Numbered from the stretch's first letter, positions 17,082 through 25,171 are shown. The stretch is DNA of 64,000 nt from Paenibacillus sp. FSL R7-0204 (GCF_038002225.1 NZ_JBBOCA010000001.1:1674001-1738000); one strand, 5' to 3'. Notes: generated by a model from the sequence alone, not told the origin. Numbers and translations: made by a program.

Positions 17082-17198
17082 ATGTCAAATATCAAAAAAG
17101 TAGATCTGATCACCGCCAAAGTAAAGGACTTTACCGTTAATGATCTGAAGTTCATTACGGATTACAGATACTGGGTTGAGCTGGATACGGTACTATGA
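17082..17198 (+). CDS. 38-codon small ORF, unknown
   Basis: ATG 17082 follows a good SD (TGGGAGGTAC) and encodes MSNIKKVDLITAKVKDFT and then 20 more residues to a TGA. Charged and hydrophobic residues alternate, with no signal peptide or Cys/Ser/Thr-rich core as in azoline peptides. It could be a real small protein or the truncated start of a longer gene: the DNA switches right after the stop into a palindrome and then non-coding sequence. Too short to classify. Confidence 0.45.
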   Translation: MSNIKKVDLITAKVKDFTVNDLKFITDYRYWVELDTVL

Positions 17199-17203
17199 CC
17201 TGG

Positions 17204-17226
17204 AACTCTAGCAATTTGCTAGAGTT
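17204..17226 (+). terminator. Perfect 11-bp inverted repeat, possible terminator
   Basis: AACTCTAGCAA-T-TTGCTAGAGTT lies 5 bp after the stop of the 38-codon ORF, followed by GTTGTATAAAACAAC, another small inverted repeat. There is no clear T tract, so it may be a transcript 3'-end hairpin or a protein-binding palindrome. Confidence 0.4.
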
Positions 17227-17334
17227 GTTGTATAAAACAACACTTTGGGATTATGGCCGGGATGAGCAGGGGGATGTTGCATGTGGAGCATGATTTTCAG
17301 AAAAAGTATTATAGGGGGAGGTTTCTCCACTGCC

Positions 17335-17865
17335 CTAGCTATTCCCAATAATATACTCCAGATAATCCACGGCACTCTGATTAATAACATCGTCACTCGC
17401 CTGGAAGGAAGCGCCGAACACGGCGAAGTAAGGCAGGGCGGTTGCGCCGACATGGATGGCACTGGCCTGGAACGGGGCGATGATCTGATCTACTGTAAAA
17501 GAAACAGAGCCGGCAGGCAGGTAGTTTTCCTTTTTATCGCCGATGGTCATAGCTATGCCCAACTTCTTACCCTTCAGCTTGTTACCGCTCGAGCCATAAG
17601 CCCAGCCGTGAGTGAATACATCGTCCAGCCATTTTTTCAGTAGCGGGGGGTAGCTGTACCAGTATAAGGGGAATTGGAAAATAATCAGGTCGTGCGCCTC
17701 CAATAAACGTTGCTCCCGCGGAACATCGATGCTCCAGTCCGGGTACTCCTTGTAGAGCTCATGGACCGTAATGTCCTTCGGATGCAGCAGCAGCTCGTGT
17801 CTCCATCTCCGGTTCACTCTTGAAGCCTCTATATCGGGGTGCGCCAGGATTACCAGGGTTGTCAT
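17335..17865 (-). CDS. NAD(P)H-dependent quinone/flavin oxidoreductase (flavodoxin-like fold)
   Basis: 176-aa protein of the MdaB/YwrO/KefF-like family: TTLVILAHPD at the first strand, then the flavin-contact segment IIFQFPLYWYSYPPLLKKWLDDVF (in two parts: IIFQFPLYWYSYPP, LLKKWLDDVF), and WAYGSSGNKLKGKKLGI. Members reduce quinones or other electrophiles with two electrons, using NAD(P)H and FMN/FAD. The gene runs divergently from an HxlR-type regulator 200 bp away; this pairing is common for electrophile-stress reductases, so induction by quinones or aldehydes is likely. Confidence 0.88.
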   Translation of the reverse strand: MTTLVILAHPDIEASRVNRRWRHELLLHPKDITVHELYKEYPDWSIDVPREQRLLEAHDLIIFQFPLYWYSYPPLLKKWLDDVFTHGWAYGSSGNKLKGKKLGIAMTIGDKKENYLPAGSVSFTVDQIIAPFQASAIHVGATALPYFAVFGASFQASDDVINQSAVDYLEYIIGNS

Positions 17866-17954
17866 TATGGATCACCTTTCCGGTGTATAATTTGTGTTGT
17901 GCAGCTGTTTCTATTATTTTGTAAGTTCCTGAAAATGTAAATACACACAATGAA

Positions 17955-17967
17955 GTAACCAGGTTAC
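17955..17967. promoter_or_regulatory. Candidate HxlR operator in the divergent region
   Basis: GTAACC-A-GGTTAC is a perfect 6-1-6 palindrome between the divergent oxidoreductase and HxlR-type genes. Position and symmetry fit a dimeric winged-helix regulator; the link is inferred. Confidence 0.45.
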
Positions 17968-18065
17968 CTCCAGGTGTGCATGGGCCTTCTGCGGGATCTG
18001 TGGCATGATAGAAATCATGAGATGCGATAAGATAAAGTTAATTTGGTGTGAATGAGGTGGCAGGT

Positions 18066-18440
18066 ATGAAGCAATATCATTTAGGCATAGAAGCAACGCT
18101 TGAAATTCTCGGCGGCAAATGGAAATCGTTGATCATATGTAATTTAATGTCGGGCGAGAAAAGGACAAGCGAATTACAGCGCAATATCCCAGGTATCTCG
18201 CAAAAGGTCCTGATCCAGCAGCTTCGCGAGCTGGAACGGGACGGGATCATCGGCAGAGTGGTCTATAGCCAAATGCCGCCCAAAGTGGAATATTATATAA
18301 CGGAATATGGAATTACAGCCAATGAAATCATCGATGTCATGTGTTCATGGGGCAGGGCCAATATCAGAATGAGACAGCAGCAAGGTGAGGCTATAGTGCT
18401 TTTAGAGAATGCTGCGCCGGAATCAGCGTCTTACGAATAG
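18066..18440 (+). CDS. HxlR-family transcriptional regulator
   Basis: 124 aa from ATG 18066 (GAGGTGG upstream). Typical HxlR winged helix: YHLGIEATLEILGGKWKSLI, TSELQRNIPGISQKVLIQQL and LERDGIIGRVVY. The alternative ATG 18048 adds residues before the normal family start. A cysteine in LIICNLMSGEKR (near residue 25) sits where redox-sensing HxlR proteins such as YodB and HypR often carry one. It is divergent to the NAD(P)H oxidoreductase, its most likely target. Confidence 0.9.
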   Translation: MKQYHLGIEATLEILGGKWKSLIICNLMSGEKRTSELQRNIPGISQKVLIQQLRELERDGIIGRVVYSQMPPKVEYYITEYGITANEIIDVMCSWGRANIRMRQQQGEAIVLLENAAPESASYE

Positions 18441-18498
18441 CTAGGGTGATCTATCCCATATTTTTTATTTTTGACGGCTCCAATGGAGTTTCATGTGA

Positions 18499-18527
18499 TT
18501 GACAATGGTTTGATATCAAACTATAAT
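18499..18527 (+). promoter_or_regulatory. marR-type promoter with embedded operator
   Basis: TTGACA (18499-18504), 17 bp, TATAAT (18522-18527): consensus sigma-A elements. The perfect palindrome GTTTGATATCAAAC (18508-18521) fills the spacer, so a bound dimer would exclude RNA polymerase. The same palindrome, extended to TAGTTTGATATCAAACTA, precedes the next gene at 18971. Confidence 0.85.
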
Positions 18528-18533
18528 CCCTGT

Positions 18534-18956
18534 ATGGAAACCAGAGATGCTATTTCACTTATATCCAAGATCCGCGAGAAGGTTAACCGGTTCATCGTAC
18601 AAGAGATGGCTAAGCAGGGAGTAGACGGAATTGCCACCTCACACGGGGATATTCTGTATGCGCTGCTGTCTAAGCACAGACTCACCATGGCCGAGCTCTC
18701 GGCGCATATTCACAAGGACAAATCTACAGTTACAGCACTTGTGGATAAGCTGGTCCGGCTGGGGCTGGTTACGAAGGAGAGGGATCAGGAGGACACCCGG
18801 TACGTATACGTTACTCTAACCGGGAAAGGGAAGGAGCTGGAGCCGGTATTTGAATCGGTCTCTTCTGCGATACTGAAGCAGTTCTACCGCGATATCACGG
18901 AAGAAGAGCAGACGATTTTGCTGACGATTTTAATGAAAATCAATCATAATTTCTAA
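18534..18956 (+). CDS. MarR-family transcriptional regulator
   Basis: 140 aa from ATG 18534: ETRDAISLISKIREKVNRF, then a MarR winged helix (MAELSAHIHKDKSTVTALVD; LVTKERDQEDTRYVYVTLT). The longer frame from 18471 begins upstream of the promoter elements and would not be transcribed from them. The predicted transcription start, seven bases after TATAAT, falls on the A of this ATG and no SD precedes it, so the mRNA may be leaderless. It probably represses itself and the following hydrolase gene through the shared palindrome. The ligand is unknown. Confidence 0.88.
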   Translation: METRDAISLISKIREKVNRFIVQEMAKQGVDGIATSHGDILYALLSKHRLTMAELSAHIHKDKSTVTALVDKLVRLGLVTKERDQEDTRYVYVTLTGKGKELEPVFESVSSAILKQFYRDITEEEQTILLTILMKINHNF

Positions 18957-18962
18957 AAAAAA

Positions 18963-18992
18963 TTGTGTAATAGTTTGATATCAAACTAATTA
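18963..18992 (+). promoter_or_regulatory. Hydrolase promoter with MarR operator
   Basis: TTGTGT (18963-18968), 18 bp and TAATTA (18987-18992) make a modest promoter whose spacer holds TAGTTTGATATCAAACTA (18971-18988), the same palindrome as in front of the MarR-type gene. This ties the downstream gene to that regulator. Confidence 0.75.
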
Positions 18993-19008
18993 TGGAAAGG
19001 ACATTATA

Positions 19009-19845
19009 ATGAGAGACTACACTGATGAGTTACCGCCGCATACAGAGAGAGATGTCGGTGAGCACGATCTGTATCTGGAGATTTATAAGGGAGAAGAGGC
19101 GAGGGAAGGCCAGGAACAGGAGAAAAAGGTACCCTTGCTGTTTGTGCATGGTGCGTATACCGGAAGCTGGATGTGGAGCAAGTATATTCCCCATTTCATT
19201 AGCGAAGGCTGGACCTGTTATGTGATGAATCTGCGAAGTCATTACCGGAGCCGGGTGCTGGATATGACGCAGATTACCTTTGAAGATTATTTGGAGGATA
19301 TCCATGAAGTAGTGCAGGCGATCCAGGCTGAATGCGGAGTTACTCCTGCCCTGATCGGGTTCAGCATGGGCGGGATTCTTAGCCAGAAGGTGGCGGAGAC
19401 AGCCGGGCTGGCCGGACTTGTACTGATTGATTCAAGTCTATGCAGAGAGGTACATGAGGAGGTTCCTTATATGGATATCGTCAAGACATTACCGGGTAAC
19501 GTAGTACCCGCTCCGGTTCGCGAAGAGGAGACCAGCCTGGATGAGACGGCAGAAGACATAGCGTTTCAGCGTAAATACCTGACGATGGAGTCCGGCAAGG
19601 CATTTCAAACTTTTTCTTATCATTTCGGGGCAGCAGGGGTATCCGTTGACAGCGGGTCCATCACTTGCCCTTGTCTGGTGATTCATGCGGTTAACAGTGA
19701 TGATGATGAGCGTCGGGGCAGAGCCAATGCAGCGTATTTCCGCGCAGCCTACGCAGGTCTTTGGGGCACCACTCATACCGGACTTCTCGTAGGACAGCGC
19801 TATCAGGAAGCGGCACAGACGATCCTGCGGTGGTTTGCAAGATAA
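19009..19845 (+). CDS. Alpha/beta-hydrolase fold enzyme
   Basis: 278-aa protein: oxyanion-hole segment LLFVHGAYTGSWMWSKYI, nucleophile elbow GFSMGG (Ser about residue 119), and a C-terminal His in WGTTHTGLL. The Asp of the triad is probably in the VIHAVNSDDDERR region. No signal peptide. GGAAAGGA precedes ATG 19009. Its promoter shares an operator with the upstream MarR-type gene, so the enzyme is likely induced by a compound that the regulator senses, perhaps an ester or lactone it breaks down. Confidence 0.85.
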   Translation: MRDYTDELPPHTERDVGEHDLYLEIYKGEEAREGQEQEKKVPLLFVHGAYTGSWMWSKYIPHFISEGWTCYVMNLRSHYRSRVLDMTQITFEDYLEDIHEVVQAIQAECGVTPALIGFSMGGILSQKVAETAGLAGLVLIDSSLCREVHEEVPYMDIVKTLPGNVVPAPVREEETSLDETAEDIAFQRKYLTMESGKAFQTFSYHFGAAGVSVDSGSITCPCLVIHAVNSDDDERRGRANAAYFRAAYAGLWGTTHTGLLVGQRYQEAAQTILRWFAR

Positions 19846-19866
19846 TGAATCAAGTGCAACAAATAA

Positions 19867-19908
19867 AAGGCCGCCTGAACCGGGATGCTCCCGTTCCTTA
19901 GCGGCCTT
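19867..19908 (-). terminator. Terminator for the small minus-strand gene
   Basis: AAGGCCGC...GCGGCCTT outer stem with an inner CGGG/CCCG pairing. The T-rich tail (TTTTATTT) is on the minus strand, 46 bp after the stop of the gene ending at 19954. It may also slow transcription from the hydrolase side. Confidence 0.7.
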
Positions 19909-19953
19909 AACCTAATAGGTGAAGGGTATTCTATATATACATCTAATTGGAAA

Positions 19954-20139
19954 TTAGTGAAATTTGACAGTCTTGATGCGTGATTCCTGCTCGTAAGTTA
20001 GCGGGCTTGGCGTTGGCGGTGTGTGTAGATGGCGATGTGCGCTATATTCCATCTTCCGGTAATCTTCTTCTCCGGAAGGCATGCCCGGCTGCCACATCCC
20101 GGTTACCCAATTCTTCAGTTCCTTAATTCCTGCCAGCAT
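19954..20139 (-). CDS. Small hypothetical protein (61 aa)
   Basis: The frame has a strong SD (AAGGAGG) 9 bp before ATG 20139; ATG 20148 directly abuts the SD. The product starts MLAGIKELKNWVTGMWQPGM, has a Pro-rich centre (HTPPTPSPL) and a basic C-terminus. There is no signal peptide or recognised domain. A terminator follows on the same strand, which supports a real single-gene transcript. Function unknown. Confidence 0.6.
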   Translation of the reverse strand: MLAGIKELKNWVTGMWQPGMPSGEEDYRKMEYSAHRHLHTPPTPSPLTYEQESRIKTVKFH

Positions 20140-20389
20140 TGCATTCATCCTCCTTGGCGATGAAATACGGTAATGAACCTCTGGGACATCTCGTTTGGTT
20201 ACGCTTTCATTATAACATATATAATGAATAAAGCAATCAAATGTCCGCCTGTTAAAGACAAATAAATAAGGAATAATGTTGTCATAACTGGGATTGTATT
20301 TGTATAAGAGAACAATGTCCTTGTATGGTGGACTTTATGCAGGCAACAAAAAAGCGGCCGCCGGAGGGTGGTCGCTTGGGGGCAGGATT

Positions 20390-20893
20390 TTATGCAGAAG
20401 CAGCTAACCGTTTTAATTCAGCTTCCTGATCTATAGAACGCCGGGCCAGGATATCGAGCGTGGCGTCGTGTCCTCTTAGACTTCGGTCGATCCGCTCCAG
20501 AGAATCCCGGCCGGCAACGACTTCAGTATTGACTTCGGACACCGCCTGTTGAATAAGCGGGATTAGCTTCGTATCTTCCTTGATGCTTTCAATGTCAGCC
20601 TTGATGGTAAAAATGTCGGCCTTGATGTTTTCAATTTCATCCTTGATGATAACCAACTCGCCAACAATTTCAGACTTAAATGCAGCGAATTCTGACTTAA
20701 GATTGTTAACATCTGACTTGATACCTGAGATTTCGGTCTTCATTCCTGAGATTTCGGTCTTCATTCCTGAGATTTCGGTCTTCATTCCTGAAATTTCGGT
20801 CTTCATTCCTGAAATTTCGGTCTTCATTCCGTTAATTTCAGACTTTACTCCTTGCAGCTCGGCAAGAATCTGCTGGAGAATTACATCGCTCAT
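20390..20893 (-). CDS. Coiled-coil protein with seven-residue tandem repeats
   Basis: 167 aa from ATG 20893, with AAGGAGC upstream; a longer frame to 21034 is judged not translated. After a short head (MSDVILQQILAELQGVKSE) come five near-identical heptads of the type MKTEISG, then a long amphipathic helix (IKDEIENIKADIFTIKADIESIKED) broken here as IKDEIENIKADIF and TIKADIESIKED. The C-terminus is RRSIDQEAELKRLAASA. Ile/Met and Ile spaced at heptad intervals predict a parallel coiled coil. No membrane segment. It is a stand-alone gene; a scaffold role is possible but unproven. The repeat number may vary between strains. Confidence 0.75.
   Translation of the reverse strand: MSDVILQQILAELQGVKSEINGMKTEISGMKTEISGMKTEISGMKTEISGMKTEISGIKSDVNNLKSEFAAFKSEIVGELVIIKDEIENIKADIFTIKADIESIKEDTKLIPLIQQAVSEVNTEVVAGRDSLERIDRSLRGHDATLDILARRSIDQEAELKRLAASA
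20724..20828 (-). repeat. Five 21-bp tandem repeats inside the coiled-coil gene
   Basis: Five consecutive units of CCTGAGATTTCGGTCTTCAT plus T (plus strand), differing only at one G/A. Each encodes one heptad, so gain or loss of units keeps the frame and changes coiled-coil length. Confidence 0.92.
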
Positions 20894-21147
20894 AGGGCAC
20901 AGCTCCTTAGATAGGGTTGGAATAGGACTGCTGCTTGAGGGGGGATACCTGCGGAATAGGTACAGGTCATTATAGCATATTTGCGTCATTATTGGGTGCT
21001 GCTGTAAAAAGAATTCCATGAACATATTGGACATTAGAGAACTGATATTTAAATTTATAAATATACAAAATAGGACAATGGGTGTACTATGTATGTGAAT
21101 AAATTCGCATGAAGCGTAACCGATAAGAGATGGGGGAATTAAGATTC

Positions 21148-22140
21148 ATGAAGACAAGAAACTGGAAACACCTTATGAAGCTAGTCGTGCTGTCCGCTGC
21201 TGTCAGTGTGGTAGCGGCGGGATGCGGTAGCGTAAATCAGGCAGGAAATGCCAAGGATACTAATACAGGAGCTGCTGCACCTGCTGAGGCTGTTACGATA
21301 TCGTTGGGATTACTGCCATCCATCGATGCAATTCCTTTTATTATTGCCCATGAGCAGGGATTTGATCAGAAGCATCATGTGAACCTGGATATCCAGACCT
21401 TCAAGAGTGCGAAGGATCGTGATGTGGCTTTTCAAGCGGGTAAGGTAGATGGCCTCAGTGCGGATCTGGTGGCGATCTCGATCTATAATGAAGCAGGACT
21501 CGATGTCAAAATCACCAGCACCACCACAGGTGAATTCGACCTGCTGACCGGAAATGATGAAGTCAAAGAGGTAAAGGATCTGAAGGGAAAAACCGTCATT
21601 CTGTCCAAGAATACCTCTACCCAGTATACCGTCGCCATGATGCTGAAGCAGGCAGGCCTGACAGAAGCCGATATTACTGTAACGGAAGTGCCGCAGATTC
21701 CAACACGTCTGGAACTGCTTAAGAACAATAAGGCGGATGCGGCTGTTTTGCCGGAGCCTTTTGTAACCATGGGCCGTACTGCCGGTCTGCGCGTTCTCAG
21801 CTCCACCCATAGTGCGGGGATCAATCCGTTTGTGCTGGCTTTTCCGCAGAGTGCCATTGATGCCAAGGGTCAGGGAATCCGCGATATGTACGCCGCTTAT
21901 GATGAGGCAGTTGATTATATGAAGACGCATGACCAAGCGGAATATATCGACCTGATTATTAAGGAAGTGGGCTATCCGGATACGCTGAAGAATGAGATTA
22001 AGGTGCCGGAGTATCTGCCTGCGAACCAGGTGGATGTGAAGGAAGTGGAGGCTGCTTTTGCCTGGGCCCGTGAAAAAGGACTGCTGACCAAAACGCTATC
22101 GGCTGAAGATGTGATCTCCGATGTCCAGTTTAAAAAATAG
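21148..22140 (+). CDS. ABC transporter substrate-binding lipoprotein (NMT1/TauA/SsuA type)
   Basis: 330 aa from ATG 21148 (GGGGGAA nine bases upstream). Lipoprotein signal with lipobox VVAAGC (Cys about residue 26). The fold is recognisable from ISLGLLPSIDAIPFIIAHEQGF, a typical opening of NMT1/THI5-like binding proteins, and from VLPEPFVTMGRTAGLRVLSS. Relatives bind taurine, sulfonates, nitrate, pyrimidine precursors or aromatic acids, and the sequence alone does not decide. It overlaps the ATPase gene by 20 bp. Confidence 0.85.
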   Translation: MKTRNWKHLMKLVVLSAAVSVVAAGCGSVNQAGNAKDTNTGAAAPAEAVTISLGLLPSIDAIPFIIAHEQGFDQKHHVNLDIQTFKSAKDRDVAFQAGKVDGLSADLVAISIYNEAGLDVKITSTTTGEFDLLTGNDEVKEVKDLKGKTVILSKNTSTQYTVAMMLKQAGLTEADITVTEVPQIPTRLELLKNNKADAAVLPEPFVTMGRTAGLRVLSSTHSAGINPFVLAFPQSAIDAKGQGIRDMYAAYDEAVDYMKTHDQAEYIDLIIKEVGYPDTLKNEIKVPEYLPANQVDVKEVEAAFAWAREKGLLTKTLSAEDVISDVQFKK

Positions 22141-22903
22141 CGGTCTCCGCATTAATCAGCTCCATGTAGCTTATCAGAACGGGCAGCTGGCTCTGGGTGA
22201 GATGAGCCTGACCCTGCCGGAGCACGGGATTTATACGGTGATCGGCCCCTCGGGCAGCGGCAAATCCACGCTGCTGCGGGCGATTGCCGGCCTGCTGCCC
22301 GGTTATGAGGGGGAGCTGCTCTTCAATGGCAGATCTGTCCATGAGAAGGAGACCCTGATCGGGCTCGTGCCGCAGAATTATGGCCTGCTGCCCTGGAAGA
22401 CGGTCCGTGACAACATCCGGATTGCGATGCGGATCGCCCGTCCGGGCGGGGCAGGGCATAATCGCCGGGAGCAGGACCGGCAAATTTTGCACTGGCTTGA
22501 ATCCATGGGGATTGCCCAGCTCGCTGGCCGGTTTCCGCTCTCGCTGAGCGGCGGTCAGCAGCAGCGGGTAGCCATTGCCCGCGCCTTTGCCATTCTGCCG
22601 ACCCTTCTGCTGCTGGATGAGCCGTTCTCGGCGCTGGATGCCATTACGCGGGAAGGGCTGCAGCAGATTTTTATCGACAACTGGCAGGCGCATCCGGCGA
22701 CCACGCTGTTCGTCACCCACGATGTGGAGGAGGCGATTCTCCTGGGGCAGAAGATTATCATCATGCTGCCGGGACAGCAGGAGCCGCCGGAGATTCTTGA
22801 TAATGCTGCTGTATTTGCAATGAAGCATTCCGAGAAGCGGGAGAGCGATGAGTACTTTATGCAGTCCAAGAGAATCCGAAAGGTAATGATGGAGAAATGG
22901 TAA
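22121..22903 (+). CDS. ABC transporter ATP-binding protein (TauB/SsuB type)
   Basis: 260-aa ATPase: Walker A IGPSGSGKSTLLRA, Q-loop in LVPQNYGLLPWKTVRDNI, signature LSGGQQQRVAIARAF, Walker B LLLDEPFSALD, and switch His in FVTHDVEEAI. The LLPWKTV segment is typical of nitrate/sulfonate-type ATPases. It starts within the end of the binding-protein gene and overlaps the permease gene by 7 bp, a tightly coupled operon. Confidence 0.9.
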   Translation: MSSLKNSGLRINQLHVAYQNGQLALGEMSLTLPEHGIYTVIGPSGSGKSTLLRAIAGLLPGYEGELLFNGRSVHEKETLIGLVPQNYGLLPWKTVRDNIRIAMRIARPGGAGHNRREQDRQILHWLESMGIAQLAGRFPLSLSGGQQQRVAIARAFAILPTLLLLDEPFSALDAITREGLQQIFIDNWQAHPATTLFVTHDVEEAILLGQKIIIMLPGQQEPPEILDNAAVFAMKHSEKRESDEYFMQSKRIRKVMMEKW

Positions 22904-23649
22904 AACGACGGCATATTATTCACATTCTGCGCTTGCTGCTCGTTTTTGCCGGAATGAATGCGCTCTGGTATGTCGCATATCTGCTCATGAATCACGCGAT
23001 TCTGCCCAGCCCGGGTGCGGTCTATAAGGCAATGCTTCAGCTGGGGGCCCGTGATGTGGCGCTGAATGTCGGCTACAGTCTGATGCGGATCACTGAAGGT
23101 GTGCTGCTGGCTCTGCTGCTCGGTTTACTGGCCGGTCTGCTGATGGGCCGCTCTCCTTTCTGGAACCGGGTACTGGACCCGGTCGTTTATCTGACCTATC
23201 CGATTCCCAAAATTGCGCTCTTGCCGGTAGTCATGCTCTTCTTCGGCCTCGGAGAAACCTCCAAGGTGCTGATGATTATGCTGATCCTGCTGTTCCAGGT
23301 CATTATCTCGGTACGTGACGGTGTGAAGGCTATCCCTGAAAGTACTTATGATGTCCTGACGAGTATTGGTGCAAGCACGATGCAGAAATTCTGGAATGTG
23401 ACGCTTCCCGGCGCTTTATCGGTGATCCTCAGTACGATTCGTATTTCGCTGGGCACAGCGATATCCGTACTCTTTTTCACCGAAATCTACGGTACGGAGC
23501 ATGGTATGGGCTTCTTTATCATGGATGCCTGGCTGCGGCTGGACTACCCTGAGATGTATGCCGGAATTATGCTGTTCAGTCTGGTGGGGTTCGTGCTGTT
23601 CCTGCTGGTGGATGTGCTGGATTACAGATTCATGAAGTGGCGGAGATAG
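22897..23649 (+). CDS. ABC transporter permease (TauC/SsuC type)
   Basis: 250-aa membrane protein with about six spans and the family loop STYDVLTSIGASTMQKFWNV, followed by LPGALSVILSTIRISLGTA. Its ILPSPGAVYKAM near the N-terminus is also common in SsuC/TauC permeases. It is the last gene of the three-gene importer; a hairpin at 23852 follows. Confidence 0.9.
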   Translation: MVKRRHIIHILRLLLVFAGMNALWYVAYLLMNHAILPSPGAVYKAMLQLGARDVALNVGYSLMRITEGVLLALLLGLLAGLLMGRSPFWNRVLDPVVYLTYPIPKIALLPVVMLFFGLGETSKVLMIMLILLFQVIISVRDGVKAIPESTYDVLTSIGASTMQKFWNVTLPGALSVILSTIRISLGTAISVLFFTEIYGTEHGMGFFIMDAWLRLDYPEMYAGIMLFSLVGFVLFLLVDVLDYRFMKWRR

Positions 23650-23846
23650 TGTTTGAGTGGGAGCAACGTGAGCGCTTGGGTGGACGCTGCGCGAACGGAC
23701 CGTTGTTCCAATCGCTGTGGTCTCCAGATTTTTTTTATTCCCCTATGTGGTGAAAATCCGGAGACCAAGGCGACCGCTGCCGCTTCTACACAATCGTTCC
23801 GTCCTCTCCGCTGTTTAAGCGGTATACAATACATCTAAGTTTCAAA
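23650..23846. other. Non-coding segment with long imperfect inverted repeat
   Basis: No gene seen. GGTCTCC...GGAGACC (about 23720-23765) and flanking sequences (CCAATCGCTGT against AAGGCGACCGC) form an imperfect inverted repeat centred near 23742. It may be a relative of the hairpin elements found at 23947 and 36774. Confidence 0.45.
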
Positions 23847-23851
23847 AACTC

Positions 23852-23920
23852 AAAAAGAAATCGCCCTTTTGGTAAGATGGAAGATCGACCATCCATCCCA
23901 AAGGGGCGATTTCTTTTTTA
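23852..23920. terminator. Hairpin terminator after the ABC transporter
   Basis: AAAAAGAAATCGCCCTTTTGG pairs with CCAAAGGGGCGATTTC at the other arm; T runs exist on both strands, so it can work in either direction. It lies about 200 bp after the permease stop. Confidence 0.7.
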
Positions 23921-23946
23921 TGGACTATATAAGACGCACTAAAGAA

Positions 23947-24162
23947 TTAACAAAAAGCAAAAAGAAACGGAGGGGAAATTTGGAACTGTAGGAGCGGAAG
24001 CGACCGCCTGAAAGCTTTCCGAAGGAAAGCTCGCATCGTAAGCAAAAGCTGTATTTGGATTTCTACCGCGAGCAGCGGTTTCAATCAGGAAATTCAAATA
24101 CAATAGCGGCCGGAAGTCCAAATGTTCACCGCAGCGACGACCAAGCTTTGAGTTCTAATCTT
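23947..24162 (+). repeat. Interspersed hairpin element, copy A
   Basis: 216 bp sharing extended identity with 36774-36952, in the same orientation: both begin TTAACAAAAAGCAAAAAGAA (or GAAG) and end CAAGCTTTGAGTTCTAATCT. Contains a stem TACCGC-GAGCA-GCGGT within a longer arm pair TGTATTTGGATTTC/GAAATTCAAATACA. Copy A also has an extra hairpin, AGCTTTCC-GAA-GGAAAGCT, missing from copy B. Confidence 0.88.
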
Positions 24163-24198
24163 AAGGGCATCTTATAGAGCTTTTCTTTCTAATATAGA

Positions 24199-25026
24199 TT
24201 ATTTACCGAGCTGCTTATCGACTTCCTTGACCGGGTTCTCGCCGATATTCTCTTCGGTCTTGACACTGCTCATGAACCAGCCTGTAGCTGCAATGATGAT
24301 CAGAACTACATAGAAGGTCAGTTTCCACCAGGTGCTGTGTGCGAAGTCTTCGGACAATACACCCAGAGCAGGGTGGGCCAGAGTGATGACAGCGAGCTTA
24401 ACCCCTACCCAGCCGACGATAAAGAAGGCAGCCACCTCAAGACCCGGACGGGTGTGAAGAAGCTTAACGAAGAAGGAAGCAGCGAACCGCATAATGACGA
24501 GACCAATGAAGCCGCCTGCGAAGATTACAAGGAACTGTCCGCCGTCGAGTCCGCCGATGTTGCCGATACCACTTGCCGGAAGAGCGACGGCCAAGGCTAC
24601 GGCTGCGAGGATGGAGTCTACGGCAAAGGCAATATCAGCTACTTCGACCTTAAGTACGGTGAACCAGAAGCTGGCTTTCTTCTTATTTACAGCTCCAGGG
24701 CTTCCGCTTTCAGCGGCGTCTTCCGTGACCGGCTTAGCGAATAACACTTTTCGGAAGATGTGATTCCCCGCGATAAATAACAGATATAGCGCACCGATGG
24801 CTTGTACCTGCCAGATGTCTACCAGATAGGAGATGACGAACAGCGATCCGAACCGGAACACAAACGCTCCGGCCAATCCGTAGAACAATGCCTTCTTACG
24901 TTCCTCATCAGGAAGATGCTTAACCATAATTGCGAGTACAAGTGCGTTGTCTGCGGCAAGCAGCCCTTCCAGTGCTACGAGAACGAGCAATACCCATCCG
25001 TATTCTAATAGTAATCCCCAATCCAT
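24199..25026 (-). CDS. TerC-family membrane protein (manganese export type)
   Basis: 275-aa protein with about seven membrane spans and the TerC acidic motifs: EGLLAADNALVLAIMVKHLP near the N-terminus and EVADIAFAVDSILAAVALAV in the middle, whose Glu/Asp residues are thought to bind metal. Bacillus relatives MeeF/MeeY (YceF/YkoY) export Mn2+, in part to metallate secreted enzymes. AGGAGGAAA precedes ATG 25026. The leader carries a yybP-ykoY manganese riboswitch, which supports a manganese role over the older tellurite-resistance name. Confidence 0.88.
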   Translation of the reverse strand: MDWGLLLEYGWVLLVLVALEGLLAADNALVLAIMVKHLPDEERKKALFYGLAGAFVFRFGSLFVISYLVDIWQVQAIGALYLLFIAGNHIFRKVLFAKPVTEDAAESGSPGAVNKKKASFWFTVLKVEVADIAFAVDSILAAVALAVALPASGIGNIGGLDGGQFLVIFAGGFIGLVIMRFAASFFVKLLHTRPGLEVAAFFIVGWVGVKLAVITLAHPALGVLSEDFAHSTWWKLTFYVVLIIIAATGWFMSSVKTEENIGENPVKEVDKQLGK

Positions 25027-25105
25027 TGCTGTTTCCTCCTCAAGTGGGTTTAGCTGCTTTTTTGAGAAACTAACGGTGATACCATTAGTTTAACCAAAAA
25101 TATAT

Positions 25106-25171
25106 ATAAAAAAGACCTTTACCAAACAGATTAGCCTTTGGAATAAAGGTAACCTGGTTGGTAAAGGTCTC
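25106..25171 (-). terminator. Riboswitch-controlled terminator of terC
   Basis: AGACCTTTACCAA pairs with TTTGGTAAAGGTCT and is followed by TTTTTATATATA on the minus strand. Its 5' arm contains the CCTTTACC needed for aptamer P1, so aptamer and terminator are mutually exclusive. Confidence 0.88.

Noticed and set aside
16262..17198. RiPP biosynthesis cluster around the SagB-type gene
   Set aside because: No YcaO cyclase, protease or exporter, and the adjacent short product lacks a Cys/Ser/Thr-rich core.
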